From Danxiaibacter sp048498555 (GTDB lineage: Bacteria; Bacteroidota; Bacteroidia; Chitinophagales; Chitinophagaceae), in contig JBEHXT010000001.1 of NCBI GenBank assembly GCA_048498555.1, positions 372,001 through 436,000 on the forward strand: a DNA stretch of 64,000 bases, written 5' to 3'. Numbering within the stretch: position 1 is the stretch's first letter; the number at the start of each line of letters is the position of its first letter. The notes beneath the pieces were generated by a model. That model worked only from the letters and a program-made list of their open reading frames with translations. It ran no database searches and was not told the origin of the DNA. This document shows, piece after piece, positions 1 to 10,171 of the stretch. The position numbers and the translations under genes are program-made.

Positions 1-267
1 ATACGATAACAGCTGAACTACTTTCGGTGAAGTGAGATTCTCAATGATGTTATTAAACTTAACATCAATTTGTGCGGTGTTAAAATTTTCGTTTTCGAGC
101 TTGATCTGCTCGCTTGCGGTGAATCCGGTTGCTATCTGGGCCGACGATTTATACTGCGTTTTTGTGTTCATGGTGAACACAAATGCTGTTGTGACCGCGA
201 CCAGGAAGCAGCCGATAATAATCCACTTCTTACGCAGAAGCGCATTAAATAAATAGATGAGTTCCAT
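1..267 (-). CDS. Wzz-like polysaccharide chain-length protein, N-terminal part
   Basis: Only the first 89 codons lie in the window; the gene continues past the left edge. The reading frame starts at the ATG at 267 (MELIYLFNALLRKK). A basic stretch is followed by one hydrophobic segment at about residues 13-32, then a polar region predicted to be periplasmic. This N-terminal layout is typical of Wzz/exopolysaccharide co-polymerases, which sit in the inner membrane and set polysaccharide chain length. The acyltransferases and glycosyltransferases within 13 kb fit that role. Without the C-terminal half I cannot tell Wzz from a tyrosine-kinase-linked version. Confidence 0.6.
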   Translation of the reverse strand, partial: MELIYLFNALLRKKWIIIGCFLVAVTTAFVFTMNTKTQYKSSAQIATGFTASEQIKLENENFNTAQIDVKFNNIIENLTSPKVVQLLSY

Positions 268-296
268 GGTTTTTGCTTTTATGTTTTTATGTTCAA

Positions 297-331
297 AGAA
301 GAAACTGGCTGGTAGAAACCAGCCTGTTTCT
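297..331 (-). terminator. Hairpin after the giant esterase gene
   Basis: GAAAC-T-GGCTGGT, loop AGAA, then ACCAGCC-T-GTTTC form a long stem with one central mismatch. It lies just beyond the stop of the giant secreted protein on the minus strand and before the Wzz-like gene. Only a short T-rich stretch follows, so termination is likely but not certain. Confidence 0.65.
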
Positions 332-342
332 TATATATAAAA

Positions 343-3300
343 CTACTTAACGATCTTGATCACCCTGGTTGTATTTCCAGGAAGTCCCACTACTCTTACA
401 AAATACACGCCGCTCTTTAATAATTTCCCATTTAATCCAAGATTTTGTTGCCACAATCCCTTAGAAACGCTTCCAACCTCGCGCAGATAAACGAGATTTC
501 CGCTAACATCTGTTACTGAAATGGCTACTTTGCTTGCATTTTTGCCCAGATTCATTTTTATTGTAACATCATCTGTAAACGGATTCGGGTAAGCTTTTAC
601 TTTAACCTCATCGTTGTCCGCAGGTATTACAACTTTAATATCATTTGACCTGCTAATTGGATTAGCAATCCTGTTATTGATACCTGTTGGTGATGGAGCA
701 CCTTGTATAGACATTCCATTCAGGTAGCCATAGCCAGTTGTAGAGTATACAGTGATAAAAATATTACCTGACGCATCCGGAGCTATGTTGCTGAGCTGTA
801 CTGAATTTGCGGTATTTTTCCATGCACTCATTTGTACCAGCTGGTTGCCAATCTTATAAACTGTATTTGTATTTGAGTTATAAGTTGTACTTGGTACGAA
901 TACAAAGTTATATACCATGCTTTGATTCAGTCCGGAGAATTGCATTATAGCAGTATCCTTAAAGTCAAGATAGTAGAAGCTCTTCAGTACATTGTCAGGA
1001 TAGATTCCAGAGTTATTACCAGTTGATGCACCTAACAGGTTAGAACCACTGAAGTTATCTACGATTGTCATTGTGATACCTGTTGGAGCTCCTTTGTCGT
1101 TGATCAGATTATCAAGCGTCAGGCCAAGTTCAGGAGGAACGTTTGTGTTGTTCCAGCCTGGTTGAGCCGGGCCACCTGTAGAGCCATCATTAAAGTTGAT
1201 GTTCAGATTAAAGGCCCTTGTTCCGGCTCCCGCAACATTACTGTATGGAGAGAATCCGTTAACAGGATCTTTTGCTCTTACCTTATAGTAGTATACTGTA
1301 TTTGCTGCGAGGTTAGGATCAGTATACGTTGTTGCATATGGCGCTGCGGCACCAACTCTTGTGTAAGTACCATTGGCTGATGTTGATCTCCAAACTTCAG
1401 TTGAATCAGCATCAAGCGACAACAACTGCCAATCAAGCCTGATCTTATCTGAAGCTGTGCTAGCTGCAGCCAGTTGAGCTGGCGCGTACGGTACACCATC
1501 AAAGAAGTGCTGTTGAACTACCATCGCATTGATCGTCTGGTAAATTGAAGCAGCATCTTTGGTAATAGTGATGTTAATATTGCCGGAAGCATCAGGTGAA
1601 ATACCATTTAACTGAACTGTGTTAGTTGTGTTAGATGGAGACGCAGCCAATGAAACCGAACGGCCATTAATTGAATAGTTCACGATTCTTGTGTCGGACG
1701 CAGACGGGCTGCCCGCGCGGCCTGTAAAGAACACAACATCATACTTGCGTGAAGATTGTAATCCTGTCAGCTGAATGTGACGTCCATTATAAGAAGAATC
1801 AAAATAAATAGTCTTCAATACATTGTCAGGATAAATGCCTGTGTTGGCATTTGTAGTTACGCCGAGTGTATTTGCCATCAGCCATGAGTCTACTAATTTC
1901 ATACTCATACCACTAGCAGCTCCGGTTGAGTCAACCAATGGTAATGTAAATCCTGCGGTAGTGTTACCACCCGTATTGTTCCATGGCAACGGAGCACCGC
2001 TACCAGTTGGAGCGCTAAAGTTGATAAACACAGAAGCTATGTATGGATTGAGCGTAGTACCATTTACTGTAGATGAGAAATCAGAATAGTTTGCATTTAT
2101 TGAAGATCTCAACTGATAGTAATAAGTGGTATTAGCGGTTAATCCGTTATCGGTAAATGTGAGCGTGTTTCCAGAAACAGTACCCACTTTGCTGAATGAA
2201 CCATTTGATGTAGCAGAACGCCAGATTTCAAATCCTGTTTCTTTTCCGTTACCGGTCCATGTCAGTTTTATCTTATCAAGTCCAACACCTGTTGCTGTAA
2301 TGTTTCCAGGAATTAATGGCGCGTCAGTAAGCGTAGTAGCATTAACTGCATTCGTGAAGGCTGAAGACTTATCATTAATTGAAGCTCTTACAATGTAATA
2401 ATAAGTAACACCAGAAGCCAGCGCCGTGTCTGTATATGTAAGCACATTGCCTTCTACAGTAGCCTTCTTGTTGTATGAACCATTGGCTGATGGAGATCTC
2501 CATATTTCAAATCCTGTTTCAGTTCCAGAAACCGCATTCCATGTAAGTGTGATCTTGTCATTAGCGGTTGGAGTAGCTACTACATTTGCCGGCGGAGCCA
2601 CTGTTGTAGCCGTATCAGGCGCAATTGCCTGTAATACTATGGCATCTATTATAGTAGACAGCGCACCAGCATCTTTTGCCAGCGTTACCTGTATTTGGCC
2701 ATTTACATCGGCAGATACATTGTTGATCTGAACGGTTTTGTTGATGTTCTGAGCAATGGCAAGCTGAACTGTCTGGCCGCCAATAGTGTACTTCATAATC
2801 CTGTTGTCAGTACCACTCGCACTACCTGCGCGGCTTGAGAAGAAGATTACATTGTACTTATTGCCAGCAGGAATGTTGCTGAAGACAATTTGCCTTGAGC
2901 TTGCTGCACTATAGTATTGCGTTCTGATTACATTGTCCGGGTAAATACCAGCACCGTTTGCCACGGCACCATTTGTATTTGAACCATCCCATGCATCAAC
3001 CAGTGTCATATTAATACCTGTAGATACATTGTTTTCATCTTTCAGGTTGCTAACAATGCTACCCGCTGCAATTACACCTTTTGTATTGTTCCATGGAGCT
3101 GCAGGCTGGCCACCTGTAGCCGGAGCAAAATTGATATAAATGCCTGTTACCGCTTTTTGTGTAACAACCAGGTTAAACAACTTGGTAGATGATGCACCAG
3201 TGCTATTTGTTGCCACAATGCCAATATTGTTATAGGTACCGGCTTGTGATACTGCAGGTGCTATGTAAACTGAATATGAATTGTTGCCATTGTCAATCAA

Positions 3301-6300
3301 GGTTGCAAATGCAGGCAGGTTAGTTGCAGTAACCACATCGCCTGTGTGCAATGATCCTGAAAGGTCAACAGTAGTTGAAGTTCCTTCGGTAAGGGTGACA
3401 TTTGGAATAGAATCCAAAGATGGCGGTTGTGAGTTGCTTATGTTTATGGTGAACGATGCAGAATCTTTTCCACCATGCTGATCCATAACATAAACTGTTA
3501 CAGGTGTACTTGTACCCGCATCTTCCGATTGAGGTGTAAGTATTAACTGCCCCTGTCCGTTGCCGGTAGCGGTATACACTGCATAAGGAGGCAATTGGTT
3601 AAAGGTAATGCTTAAGCTTTCGTTATCAACGTCAGTTGCATTGATGCTTACAGATCCTTGTGTACCCCAGTTCAGATTAACATTATTAATATGCGCAATA
3701 ACCGGTTTGTTGTTGAGCGTAGTTGTGAAAGCTTCATTACTGTAAGGAGATGCTCCTGTTACATTCACCGCACGCACCTTATAATAATAAGTAGTGTTTG
3801 CAGTTAATGAAGAATCTTTGTATGCTGCAGCCTGGCTGCCATTAACAACTTTAACCAGTGCATAAGCACTATTGTCGTTTGTTGAACGATATACTTCAAA
3901 ACCACTTGCCTGGTTATCAGCCGGCGCCCATGTTAATGCAGCAACAGAGCTGCTGGCCGCGTTTGCAACAAGCGTATTCGGAGCCTGCGGAGCGCCTGGT
4001 AGTACAGTTGTAGTGGCACTAACCGGATCTACACGAAGTATAGAATCTGGTATAGGCGCCTTAGCAATGTTTGGCCCTTTATAAGAAACAGTTAAAGATG
4101 CGCCTCCTGTACGTTGGAAGAAATAAGTGCGAATAGTATGTACACCGCTTGTCAATGTAATATTGCCGCTTTTTTCCTGCGAACCGTGCAGGCCATCATT
4201 ATTAACGATGAGGCCTCCATCAATATACAGTGAACTTCCATCATCACTTGATGTGTAGAATGTATATGCGCCTGGTGTTTTTATATTGATTACGCCATCG
4301 TACCTGATACCGTAATTTTCCTGCAGGTTACTAACGCTTAACAAAAAGTTTTCGATAGTACCAGTTGCTGCAGGCGTAGTGTTTGAGAAATCTGAGATCA
4401 CGCTATATGTACCTGTATAATAATTATACTTTAATGTATAGGTGGCATCATCATTAAACACTGACTCACCGTAAGGGCCTACCGCTTTTATTCTGTAGAA
4501 ATATTTTGTTGTAGCTGAAAGCCCCGTGCTATCCGCAAACGATGTTGTATTTGCAGGAGCCACACCAACTTTAAGGAATGGGCCAGTACCAGATGTTGAG
4601 CGATAAATTTCAAATCCATTCTCATTATTGCTGTTATCGGTCCATGTTAAATTAATCTGGTTGTAGGCAACTCCTGTTGCAGTTAAATTTGTTGGAGCTG
4701 CAGGAGCCGTTCCCGGCGGCACATATCCGTCCGTAAATGCACTATCAGGTACCAATACAAACGTTGAGCTACCTGGCACTTTCCAGTACAGATTACAATT
4801 GGCACCACCACCTTGCTGGAAGAACGCAATTGAAACCTGGTGTACGCCCGCTGTAAGCGTTTTGGTACCATCTCTATTCTGCGCACCGTGGGTTCCATCG
4901 TTGTTTATAAGTGCCGTTGCATTAAAACTATAAGGCGTGTCAATATAGAATTTACTTCCGTCATCAGAATTCAGACGGAAAGTGTATGAGCCTGTAGTTG
5001 GTATTTTAATATACCCCTGGAACAGGTAGCCATAGTCAATAGCTTCTGTACTTCCTGAGATATCTACGTTATGCACTACACCACGATCATCAGGAGTAAG
5101 TGCATTAAAGTCAGGAAGAACGTTCCAGTTACCCATATAGAATTTATAGTTCAGCCCTTTAAGGCTTGTTGAAGCCGTTGCCTGGTTGCTTGGAATAGAA
5201 ACGTTTCCTGCAAAGTCTCTCGCCTTAACGTAAATATTATACGTTTTCATGGCAGAAAGGCCGAAAATTCTATAAGAAGTATCTTTCGATGTATATGATT
5301 TTATTCCATTGATATAAATGTCATATGCAACAACGCCAACGTCATCACTAGATGAACTCCATATAATATCAATTTCATCCTGTGATGCTGCTGTTACCGC
5401 TAAATCACCTGGCACAGTTGGCGCAGTTGTATCACGTAAGGTTGTTGTGCTTACTACACTTGTTGGTTGAGAAGCCGCATTATTATTGATGGCTCTCAGC
5501 ATGTAGAAATATTTGGTTCCCGGGTTAAGTTTGTTTATCACCGCGCCGGTTGCGTCAACAGGTGCAATTTGTGTAAGCGTGTAAGGGCCGCCAACACTGG
5601 TTGCCTGGTAAATTTCAAAACCTGTTTCATTATATGCAGGAGCAGCAGTCTGGTTCCATGTTAACTGAACAGCAGTTTTGCTGGTTGCAGATGCAGCCAA
5701 ATCTGTTGGCGCATCCGGGCCATTAGGGCCAGTACCATCTATAACTGTAAATGGATCGGAGAAGCTGCTTGAGCAACCGAATTTTTCAGTAACCTTCACA
5801 CGATATTGGCCAGGGGCTGATGCCGTAAGGTTCCTGCTTGTACTTAACACTGTTGAAGCAGAGTCTTTGGTCCATTCGTATGAAACATAACCTGCAGGTA
5901 CTTCAAGCCTTACGCCGGCGCTACCGTCAAGAACAGGAAGCACAGCGCTGCTGTTAGCACTAGTTGTAATAACCGGAGGTATGGTAGTGGTTTTAATCTT
6001 AATAACCACAGGCGTTGGCGACCAGTCTGACCAGTTGCTGCCATTCATTATTCTACAATCGTATGTACCTATGGCTGTTGCAGTATAAGTATTGCTGGTT
6101 GCGTTTGCGATAGGGTTTCCGTTAAGGCGCCATTGATAGGCGTCAAAACCGGCAGTTACGCCCATTGTGGCGCTAATTGGATCTGAAGGGCAAAACTCCG
6201 TTCTGCCACCTAATACCCACGGATTTGATTTGTACTGCCTGAGCATAAACGGAAAATAATCCGGCTCGCCCCATGCATCGTACCAACAACCGTGGCCATC

Positions 6301-7089
6301 ATTTGGATAAATAGTTAGTTTATAGTTACCACCGCTATCAATAATACGCTGCCCTTGGGTTTGGGAAACTTCGGGAAGCGGATCCTGATCCAAACCTCCC
6401 TGGAACTGCCAGATCGGAATGAATTTAAAATTCTTTGTATAATTAGCAACTTCAGAACCTGTTATAGTAGCGCTGATTGGCAAACCTGCAGCAACTGTTT
6501 TCGGAAATAATTCCATGAACAACCATGTTGCACGCCCGCCTGCGGACAAACCATCTGCGTATACTCTCCATGGATCTGCCTTAGCTTGAGGAACAAGATA
6601 CTTATTGATGAAATCACTCATCACAGCCAACTGGCCATACCAGTTATTTTCCTGGCTTTGCGGATACAGCAAAAAGCCATCAAACTGGCCATTGTCTACT
6701 GCATTCTTATGCAATTCACCACCGTGATAAAGTTGAAGCTCGTTGTCGTATATAGTACCTTTTTCTCCAAGCCCATGGTAAAACACAAAAACAGGATATT
6801 TCTTCCCGTCATTTACCCCGGCCTGATATGTTTTGGGGAATTTCAATCTAAACGCCACCCCGTTGTAGAAGTAGCATTTAAAGGACGTAGTGTTCCACTT
6901 AAGACGGTTTGTCTTAACCCATTTAACTAACGTGCCATTAGCTGGTATTGTAGGCGGGTTACCCGGATCGTAAATTACGATTGGATCATTAGGGTCTAAT
7001 ACACCTGTTTGCGATATTGCAGTTCCTGGTATAAAATAGGAAAATGCCAGCAGTAGCAAGGTTATTAGGTTCCTGCTTATAGTTTTCAT
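343..7089 (-). CDS. Giant secreted esterase/adhesin with FN3, PA14 and T9SS tail
   Basis: The product has about 2248 residues. I use the ATG at 7089 because it begins a normal signal peptide (MKTISRNLITLLLLAF...); an upstream ATG at 7116 adds only nine residues. Order: signal peptide; alpha/beta-hydrolase at about 85-300 with HGLGE, nucleophile elbow GLSAGG (Ser about 182), Asp near 233 and His in DGHG near 265, resembling COG4099-type esterases; Ig-like segment; several fibronectin III domains; two PA14 domains (about 645-790 and 886-1016); cadherin-like region (about 1130-1310); three copies of a module of about 170 residues at 1315-1486, 1685-1861 and 1961-2131, separated by FN3 domains; and a C-terminal sorting domain from about 2163 (VKAYPNPF). 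It is predicted to be exported by the type IX system. The substrate is unknown, but the polysaccharide locus around it suggests deacylation of a glycan. Confidence 0.85.
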   Translation of the reverse strand: MKTISRNLITLLLLAFSYFIPGTAISQTGVLDPNDPIVIYDPGNPPTIPANGTLVKWVKTNRLKWNTTSFKCYFYNGVAFRLKFPKTYQAGVNDGKKYPVFVFYHGLGEKGTIYDNELQLYHGGELHKNAVDNGQFDGFLLYPQSQENNWYGQLAVMSDFINKYLVPQAKADPWRVYADGLSAGGRATWLFMELFPKTVAAGLPISATITGSEVANYTKNFKFIPIWQFQGGLDQDPLPEVSQTQGQRIIDSGGNYKLTIYPNDGHGCWYDAWGEPDYFPFMLRQYKSNPWVLGGRTEFCPSDPISATMGVTAGFDAYQWRLNGNPIANATSNTYTATAIGTYDCRIMNGSNWSDWSPTPVVIKIKTTTIPPVITTSANSSAVLPVLDGSAGVRLEVPAGYVSYEWTKDSASTVLSTSRNLTASAPGQYRVKVTEKFGCSSSFSDPFTVIDGTGPNGPDAPTDLAASATSKTAVQLTWNQTAAPAYNETGFEIYQATSVGGPYTLTQIAPVDATGAVINKLNPGTKYFYMLRAINNNAASQPTSVVSTTTLRDTTAPTVPGDLAVTAASQDEIDIIWSSSSDDVGVVAYDIYINGIKSYTSKDTSYRIFGLSAMKTYNIYVKARDFAGNVSIPSNQATASTSLKGLNYKFYMGNWNVLPDFNALTPDDRGVVHNVDISGSTEAIDYGYLFQGYIKIPTTGSYTFRLNSDDGSKFYIDTPYSFNATALINNDGTHGAQNRDGTKTLTAGVHQVSIAFFQQGGGANCNLYWKVPGSSTFVLVPDSAFTDGYVPPGTAPAAPTNLTATGVAYNQINLTWTDNSNNENGFEIYRSTSGTGPFLKVGVAPANTTSFADSTGLSATTKYFYRIKAVGPYGESVFNDDATYTLKYNYYTGTYSVISDFSNTTPAATGTIENFLLSVSNLQENYGIRYDGVINIKTPGAYTFYTSSDDGSSLYIDGGLIVNNDGLHGSQEKSGNITLTSGVHTIRTYFFQRTGGASLTVSYKGPNIAKAPIPDSILRVDPVSATTTVLPGAPQAPNTLVANAASSSVAALTWAPADNQASGFEVYRSTNDNSAYALVKVVNGSQAAAYKDSSLTANTTYYYKVRAVNVTGASPYSNEAFTTTLNNKPVIAHINNVNLNWGTQGSVSINATDVDNESLSITFNQLPPYAVYTATGNGQGQLILTPQSEDAGTSTPVTVYVMDQHGGKDSASFTINISNSQPPSLDSIPNVTLTEGTSTTVDLSGSLHTGDVVTATNLPAFATLIDNGNNSYSVYIAPAVSQAGTYNNIGIVATNSTGASSTKLFNLVVTQKAVTGIYINFAPATGGQPAAPWNNTKGVIAAGSIVSNLKDENNVSTGINMTLVDAWDGSNTNGAVANGAGIYPDNVIRTQYYSAASSRQIVFSNIPAGNKYNVIFFSSRAGSASGTDNRIMKYTIGGQTVQLAIAQNINKTVQINNVSADVNGQIQVTLAKDAGALSTIIDAIVLQAIAPDTATTVAPPANVVATPTANDKITLTWNAVSGTETGFEIWRSPSANGSYNKKATVEGNVLTYTDTALASGVTYYYIVRASINDKSSAFTNAVNATTLTDAPLIPGNITATGVGLDKIKLTWTGNGKETGFEIWRSATSNGSFSKVGTVSGNTLTFTDNGLTANTTYYYQLRSSINANYSDFSSTVNGTTLNPYIASVFINFSAPTGSGAPLPWNNTGGNTTAGFTLPLVDSTGAASGMSMKLVDSWLMANTLGVTTNANTGIYPDNVLKTIYFDSSYNGRHIQLTGLQSSRKYDVVFFTGRAGSPSASDTRIVNYSINGRSVSLAASPSNTTNTVQLNGISPDASGNINITITKDAASIYQTINAMVVQQHFFDGVPYAPAQLAAASTASDKIRLDWQLLSLDADSTEVWRSTSANGTYTRVGAAAPYATTYTDPNLAANTVYYYKVRAKDPVNGFSPYSNVAGAGTRAFNLNINFNDGSTGGPAQPGWNNTNVPPELGLTLDNLINDKGAPTGITMTIVDNFSGSNLLGASTGNNSGIYPDNVLKSFYYLDFKDTAIMQFSGLNQSMVYNFVFVPSTTYNSNTNTVYKIGNQLVQMSAWKNTANSVQLSNIAPDASGNIFITVYSTTGYGYLNGMSIQGAPSPTGINNRIANPISRSNDIKVVIPADNDEVKVKAYPNPFTDDVTIKMNLGKNASKVAISVTDVSGNLVYLREVGSVSKGLWQQNLGLNGKLLKSGVYFVRVVGLPGNTTRVIKIVK

Positions 7090-7335
7090 ATTAGAAGGTT
7101 TGTAAAATTGAACCATATATATGCTAGTAGTTAAGTTTTTTTATGTTAAGCGTTTGCACGCACAAGCAACTAACTAATCAAAGGCATTGGAGTTAAGGAA
7201 CAACTTACATGTGAATCACTTCACCACTAAAAACTTTAAAGGAAATTGGAGGATAAACGGATATTCAGAGGATGAGCTTAAGGTTTCGGGGGGAACCTGG
7301 ATTTCTTAGACTAGCGCAAGATAGCCATTTTTGCT

Positions 7336-8535
7336 TTACTCACAAATATTTTTTACCTCGCTCACGCTGTTCAATGAAATCTTTTTGACTGTACTCACCT
7401 CTGGATTCATCACCGGTTCTGATTTGAGTCGCATAGTTTTATTTCTACTATATGAGAATAGGAATGACAGGACATTATCTTTGATCAGTACGTTATAGAC
7501 GATGATCGGTATAGTAACGCCGGTGATTGTACAAAGCACGAGAAGCACATAAGCATTATCAATTCCAAATATCCTTGCCAATGCTATCCTCGTGGCTGCC
7601 GCAACCATCACATGCATCACATAAATATACAGAGAGTGAAATCCTACAACTCTTAAAAAACGGAATACTTTCCGCTCCTGTAATTGAAAAGCCAGGGCAA
7701 ACATTCCAAGAGACCCCACCAGTGCAATTCCGATAAGTTGGAGCTTGCCGATATTGGTCGTAGCACCAAGCAGGTGGAATGTTTCGGGATGATCAAGATA
7801 ATATATTTGAGTGAAGACAAACAAGGTTATTATTCCTACCAAAACACTTGGTTTTTTAAGCAGGCGTTGTGTTGATTCCTGGAAGAATAGCGTTGCGCAG
7901 GCATCGCCAATGGCAAAGCACAGGTAATATGTCATCCAATCAGAAATAATTGAAATATCTACTACGTATTGAGCGCTGAAATAGAAGATAAAACCCAAAA
8001 CCAACTGCATCCATGTTTGAAGATGAAGCTTGGTTTTCAGCAAAATATAAATGATTGTAGTGTTGAACAATGCTGGTAAATACCAAAAATGATCCAACAC
8101 GTGTGGGTTGTATAAAATGCGGAGATAATCGTGATATGATCTGTGTGCATTCGCAACTCCGGCAAACATAAATTGCAATGATATTTCAATAACCGACCAG
8201 ATTAAATAAGGGTAAATCAGGTTCTCAAACTTAATAGAAAAAAACTTGTTTAAACCTCTTTTCCCAAAGCTTGATGAAACAAACAATCCTGAAAGAATAA
8301 AAAACAATGGCATCCTGAAACTGAAAAATACCATGTTGGCTTTTTTGATTGCTTCCGGTACCGGAATACCAGCAACTTCAAGCCCTGCATACACATGCTT
8401 ATTTACTACGAGAATAATAATAATTCCTTTAAGATAATCCACCCACTCCATTCTGCTTTTTACCAAAACAGATGTATTAAACGCCTTAGTTAGCCATGTT
8501 TTCATATTCTCAATCAATCCTTTCATTTTACGCAT
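7336..8535 (-). CDS. Membrane acyltransferase, acyltransferase 3 family
   Basis: The product has 399 residues and about ten hydrophobic segments. Near the start, EWVDYLKGIIIILVVNKH is the family signature region with its conserved His, followed by FFSFRMPLFFILSGLF, the second typical block. Members transfer acyl groups to sugars or lipids at the inner membrane, for example O-acetylation of exopolysaccharides. The basic tail at about 365-399 is probably cytoplasmic. The ATG at 8535 is used; an ATG at 8526 is equally possible. It lies in the surface-polysaccharide region and is one of two family members within 4 kb. The acyl donor and acceptor cannot be told from sequence. Confidence 0.85.
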   Translation of the reverse strand: MRKMKGLIENMKTWLTKAFNTSVLVKSRMEWVDYLKGIIIILVVNKHVYAGLEVAGIPVPEAIKKANMVFFSFRMPLFFILSGLFVSSSFGKRGLNKFFSIKFENLIYPYLIWSVIEISLQFMFAGVANAHRSYHDYLRILYNPHVLDHFWYLPALFNTTIIYILLKTKLHLQTWMQLVLGFIFYFSAQYVVDISIISDWMTYYLCFAIGDACATLFFQESTQRLLKKPSVLVGIITLFVFTQIYYLDHPETFHLLGATTNIGKLQLIGIALVGSLGMFALAFQLQERKVFRFLRVVGFHSLYIYVMHVMVAAATRIALARIFGIDNAYVLLVLCTITGVTIPIIVYNVLIKDNVLSFLFSYSRNKTMRLKSEPVMNPEVSTVKKISLNSVSEVKNICE

Positions 8536-9000
8536 TTTAATAAATAATCACAAAAGCCTTCAGAAGGGATACATGCTTTCTCTCGAAATACCAATTCGGA
8601 TAAACCTGGATGAATATTGGAAACTTTAGCTATAGAACCACTGACACCTGCCGTTGTTACCATATCAGTTAGCAATATGAATAACGCTATTTCCTCGATT
8701 TTTGCATAGTAATTGAAATGGGATTGATAGGATAAAAGGATAAGGGTTATTTATCTGAAGTGCGATAATAAAGGAAACTTTAAAAGAAGCACTCGATATT
8801 ATTTATGTACGAACTGTTAAAACAAAAATAAACAAAAAAATATATTATGCAAAAAAATGGAGACGTTTTATGTTGAATTTTAATGCATTGATTTTTAAAC
8901 GTTTTTGTATCTTTTTTTTAAGAACTTATAATGCGGTGTACTAACGGCTAAACTTAATTGTTGTCTAACTTTATGCAGGCTATTAGTTCAGAAAGTTAAT
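8536..9000. other. Divergent spacer of 465 bp
   Basis: This AT-rich spacer separates the minus-strand acyltransferase from the plus-strand beta-helix gene and must hold promoters for both. A box near 8965 (TAACTTTA) resembles TAnnTTTG but lacks a clear partner at -33. I saw no credible ORF, repeat arm or RNA structure. Confidence 0.5.
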
Positions 9001-10080
9001 ATGCGCCTGAAAGCTCTGCTTTATACCTCGTTAATATCGCTTTGTACGCAAGGCCAGGAAAGAGTTGTACTCGACAGGCGCACCGATAACGGGCTGTACA
9101 TAAAAGATGCAACGATGTTTATAGGCCCAGGCGATACAGTTCAACTCACAGGTAAATATACCAGCTTCAAGATTTATAATATCCGTGGTACGAAAGAACG
9201 CCCAATTGTATTTATCAACAAAGGCCTTGTTGTAATTGATGGTGGCATGAACAATATGGTTATACTTTCAGGAAGTAATTTTAAGTTTCTCGGCAATGGT
9301 GATACAAAGTATAAGTACGGCATTCATATCTCGCCTGGCAAAATGCTTTATCCATATTTCGGTGTACAAATTGAAAACGCTACAAACATCGAAGTTGCAT
9401 TTTGCGACATAAGTAAAGTCACGAATGGCATTCTTCAGGTACCCGCCCCTGCAGCACAAGCCGCATTGGATTGCAGCTTTCATGATAATTATATACATGA
9501 TATCGGTGATAGCATTCGTCAAAAAAACAGCTGCGCGATATTGCTTGGCAACGCCATTAATCCTTTCAGCATGGATAATTGTTCCGTAAAGGACAATATA
9601 TTGGAAAACCTTGCTGGCAATGGCATTCAGGTTATCAACGGAACGTTCAACATTGAAAACAATCAGCTTAAAAATTTCGGAAAAGCAAATATGCCTAATT
9701 GCAGAAGCGGCATTGTTTTGGGAGAAGCCGCAACAGGAAACATTTTACATAATGACCTCGATAGCGCTGACGGAACTGCCTTATTAATACTTGGCCATGG
9801 TAAAATTGAGGTGAAGAATAACACGTTCAGGAATATTCATTGTAAAGATCCGGCTGCATCGAACATTGTTTTCATACAAACGAAACAGTCGCAGGCAAAA
9901 CAACTGGCTCCGTTAAACATCAGCTTTCAAAATAACAAGGTTACTGCAAGCACCGCAGACAATGTTGTTTGCAATGCAACCCTTCCAACCCTCACCTCCG
10001 GATCTGTATTTTCCAATAATACAATCAATGGATCTTTCAAGAAAAAATTTAAACTCACCAGCAAAGACGTGCTTAAGTAG
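9001..10080 (+). CDS. Secreted right-handed beta-helix protein
   Basis: The product has 359 residues with a short N-terminal signal peptide (MRLKALLYTSLISL). From about residue 60 to 320 it has repeated short strands rich in Asn, Gly, Ile and Val (for example IENNQLKNFG, VKNNTFRNI, VKDNILENL), the pattern of parallel beta-helix proteins such as pectate-lyase-like and NosD-like folds. These often bind or cleave polysaccharides. I see no catalytic signature that separates lyase, epimerase and non-enzymatic binding. It is flanked by acyltransferases and glycosyltransferases on the other strand, which suggests it acts on the locus's own polysaccharide. Confidence 0.75.
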   Translation: MRLKALLYTSLISLCTQGQERVVLDRRTDNGLYIKDATMFIGPGDTVQLTGKYTSFKIYNIRGTKERPIVFINKGLVVIDGGMNNMVILSGSNFKFLGNGDTKYKYGIHISPGKMLYPYFGVQIENATNIEVAFCDISKVTNGILQVPAPAAQAALDCSFHDNYIHDIGDSIRQKNSCAILLGNAINPFSMDNCSVKDNILENLAGNGIQVINGTFNIENNQLKNFGKANMPNCRSGIVLGEAATGNILHNDLDSADGTALLILGHGKIEVKNNTFRNIHCKDPAASNIVFIQTKQSQAKQLAPLNISFQNNKVTASTADNVVCNATLPTLTSGSVFSNNTINGSFKKKFKLTSKDVLK

Positions 10081-10171
10081 GTCATTGAAAATGGCGCAGC
10101 TAAAATGCCTTCACATAGCTGGAAACTCTTTGAACGTTAAGGCCGCCATTACCTTTATTTTTTTATTGCTG

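Noticed and set aside
695..3150. Diversity-generating retroelement target repeats in the giant esterase
   Set aside because: No reverse transcriptase, template repeat or adenine-biased variable region was seen in the window; the copies are old, diverged domains.
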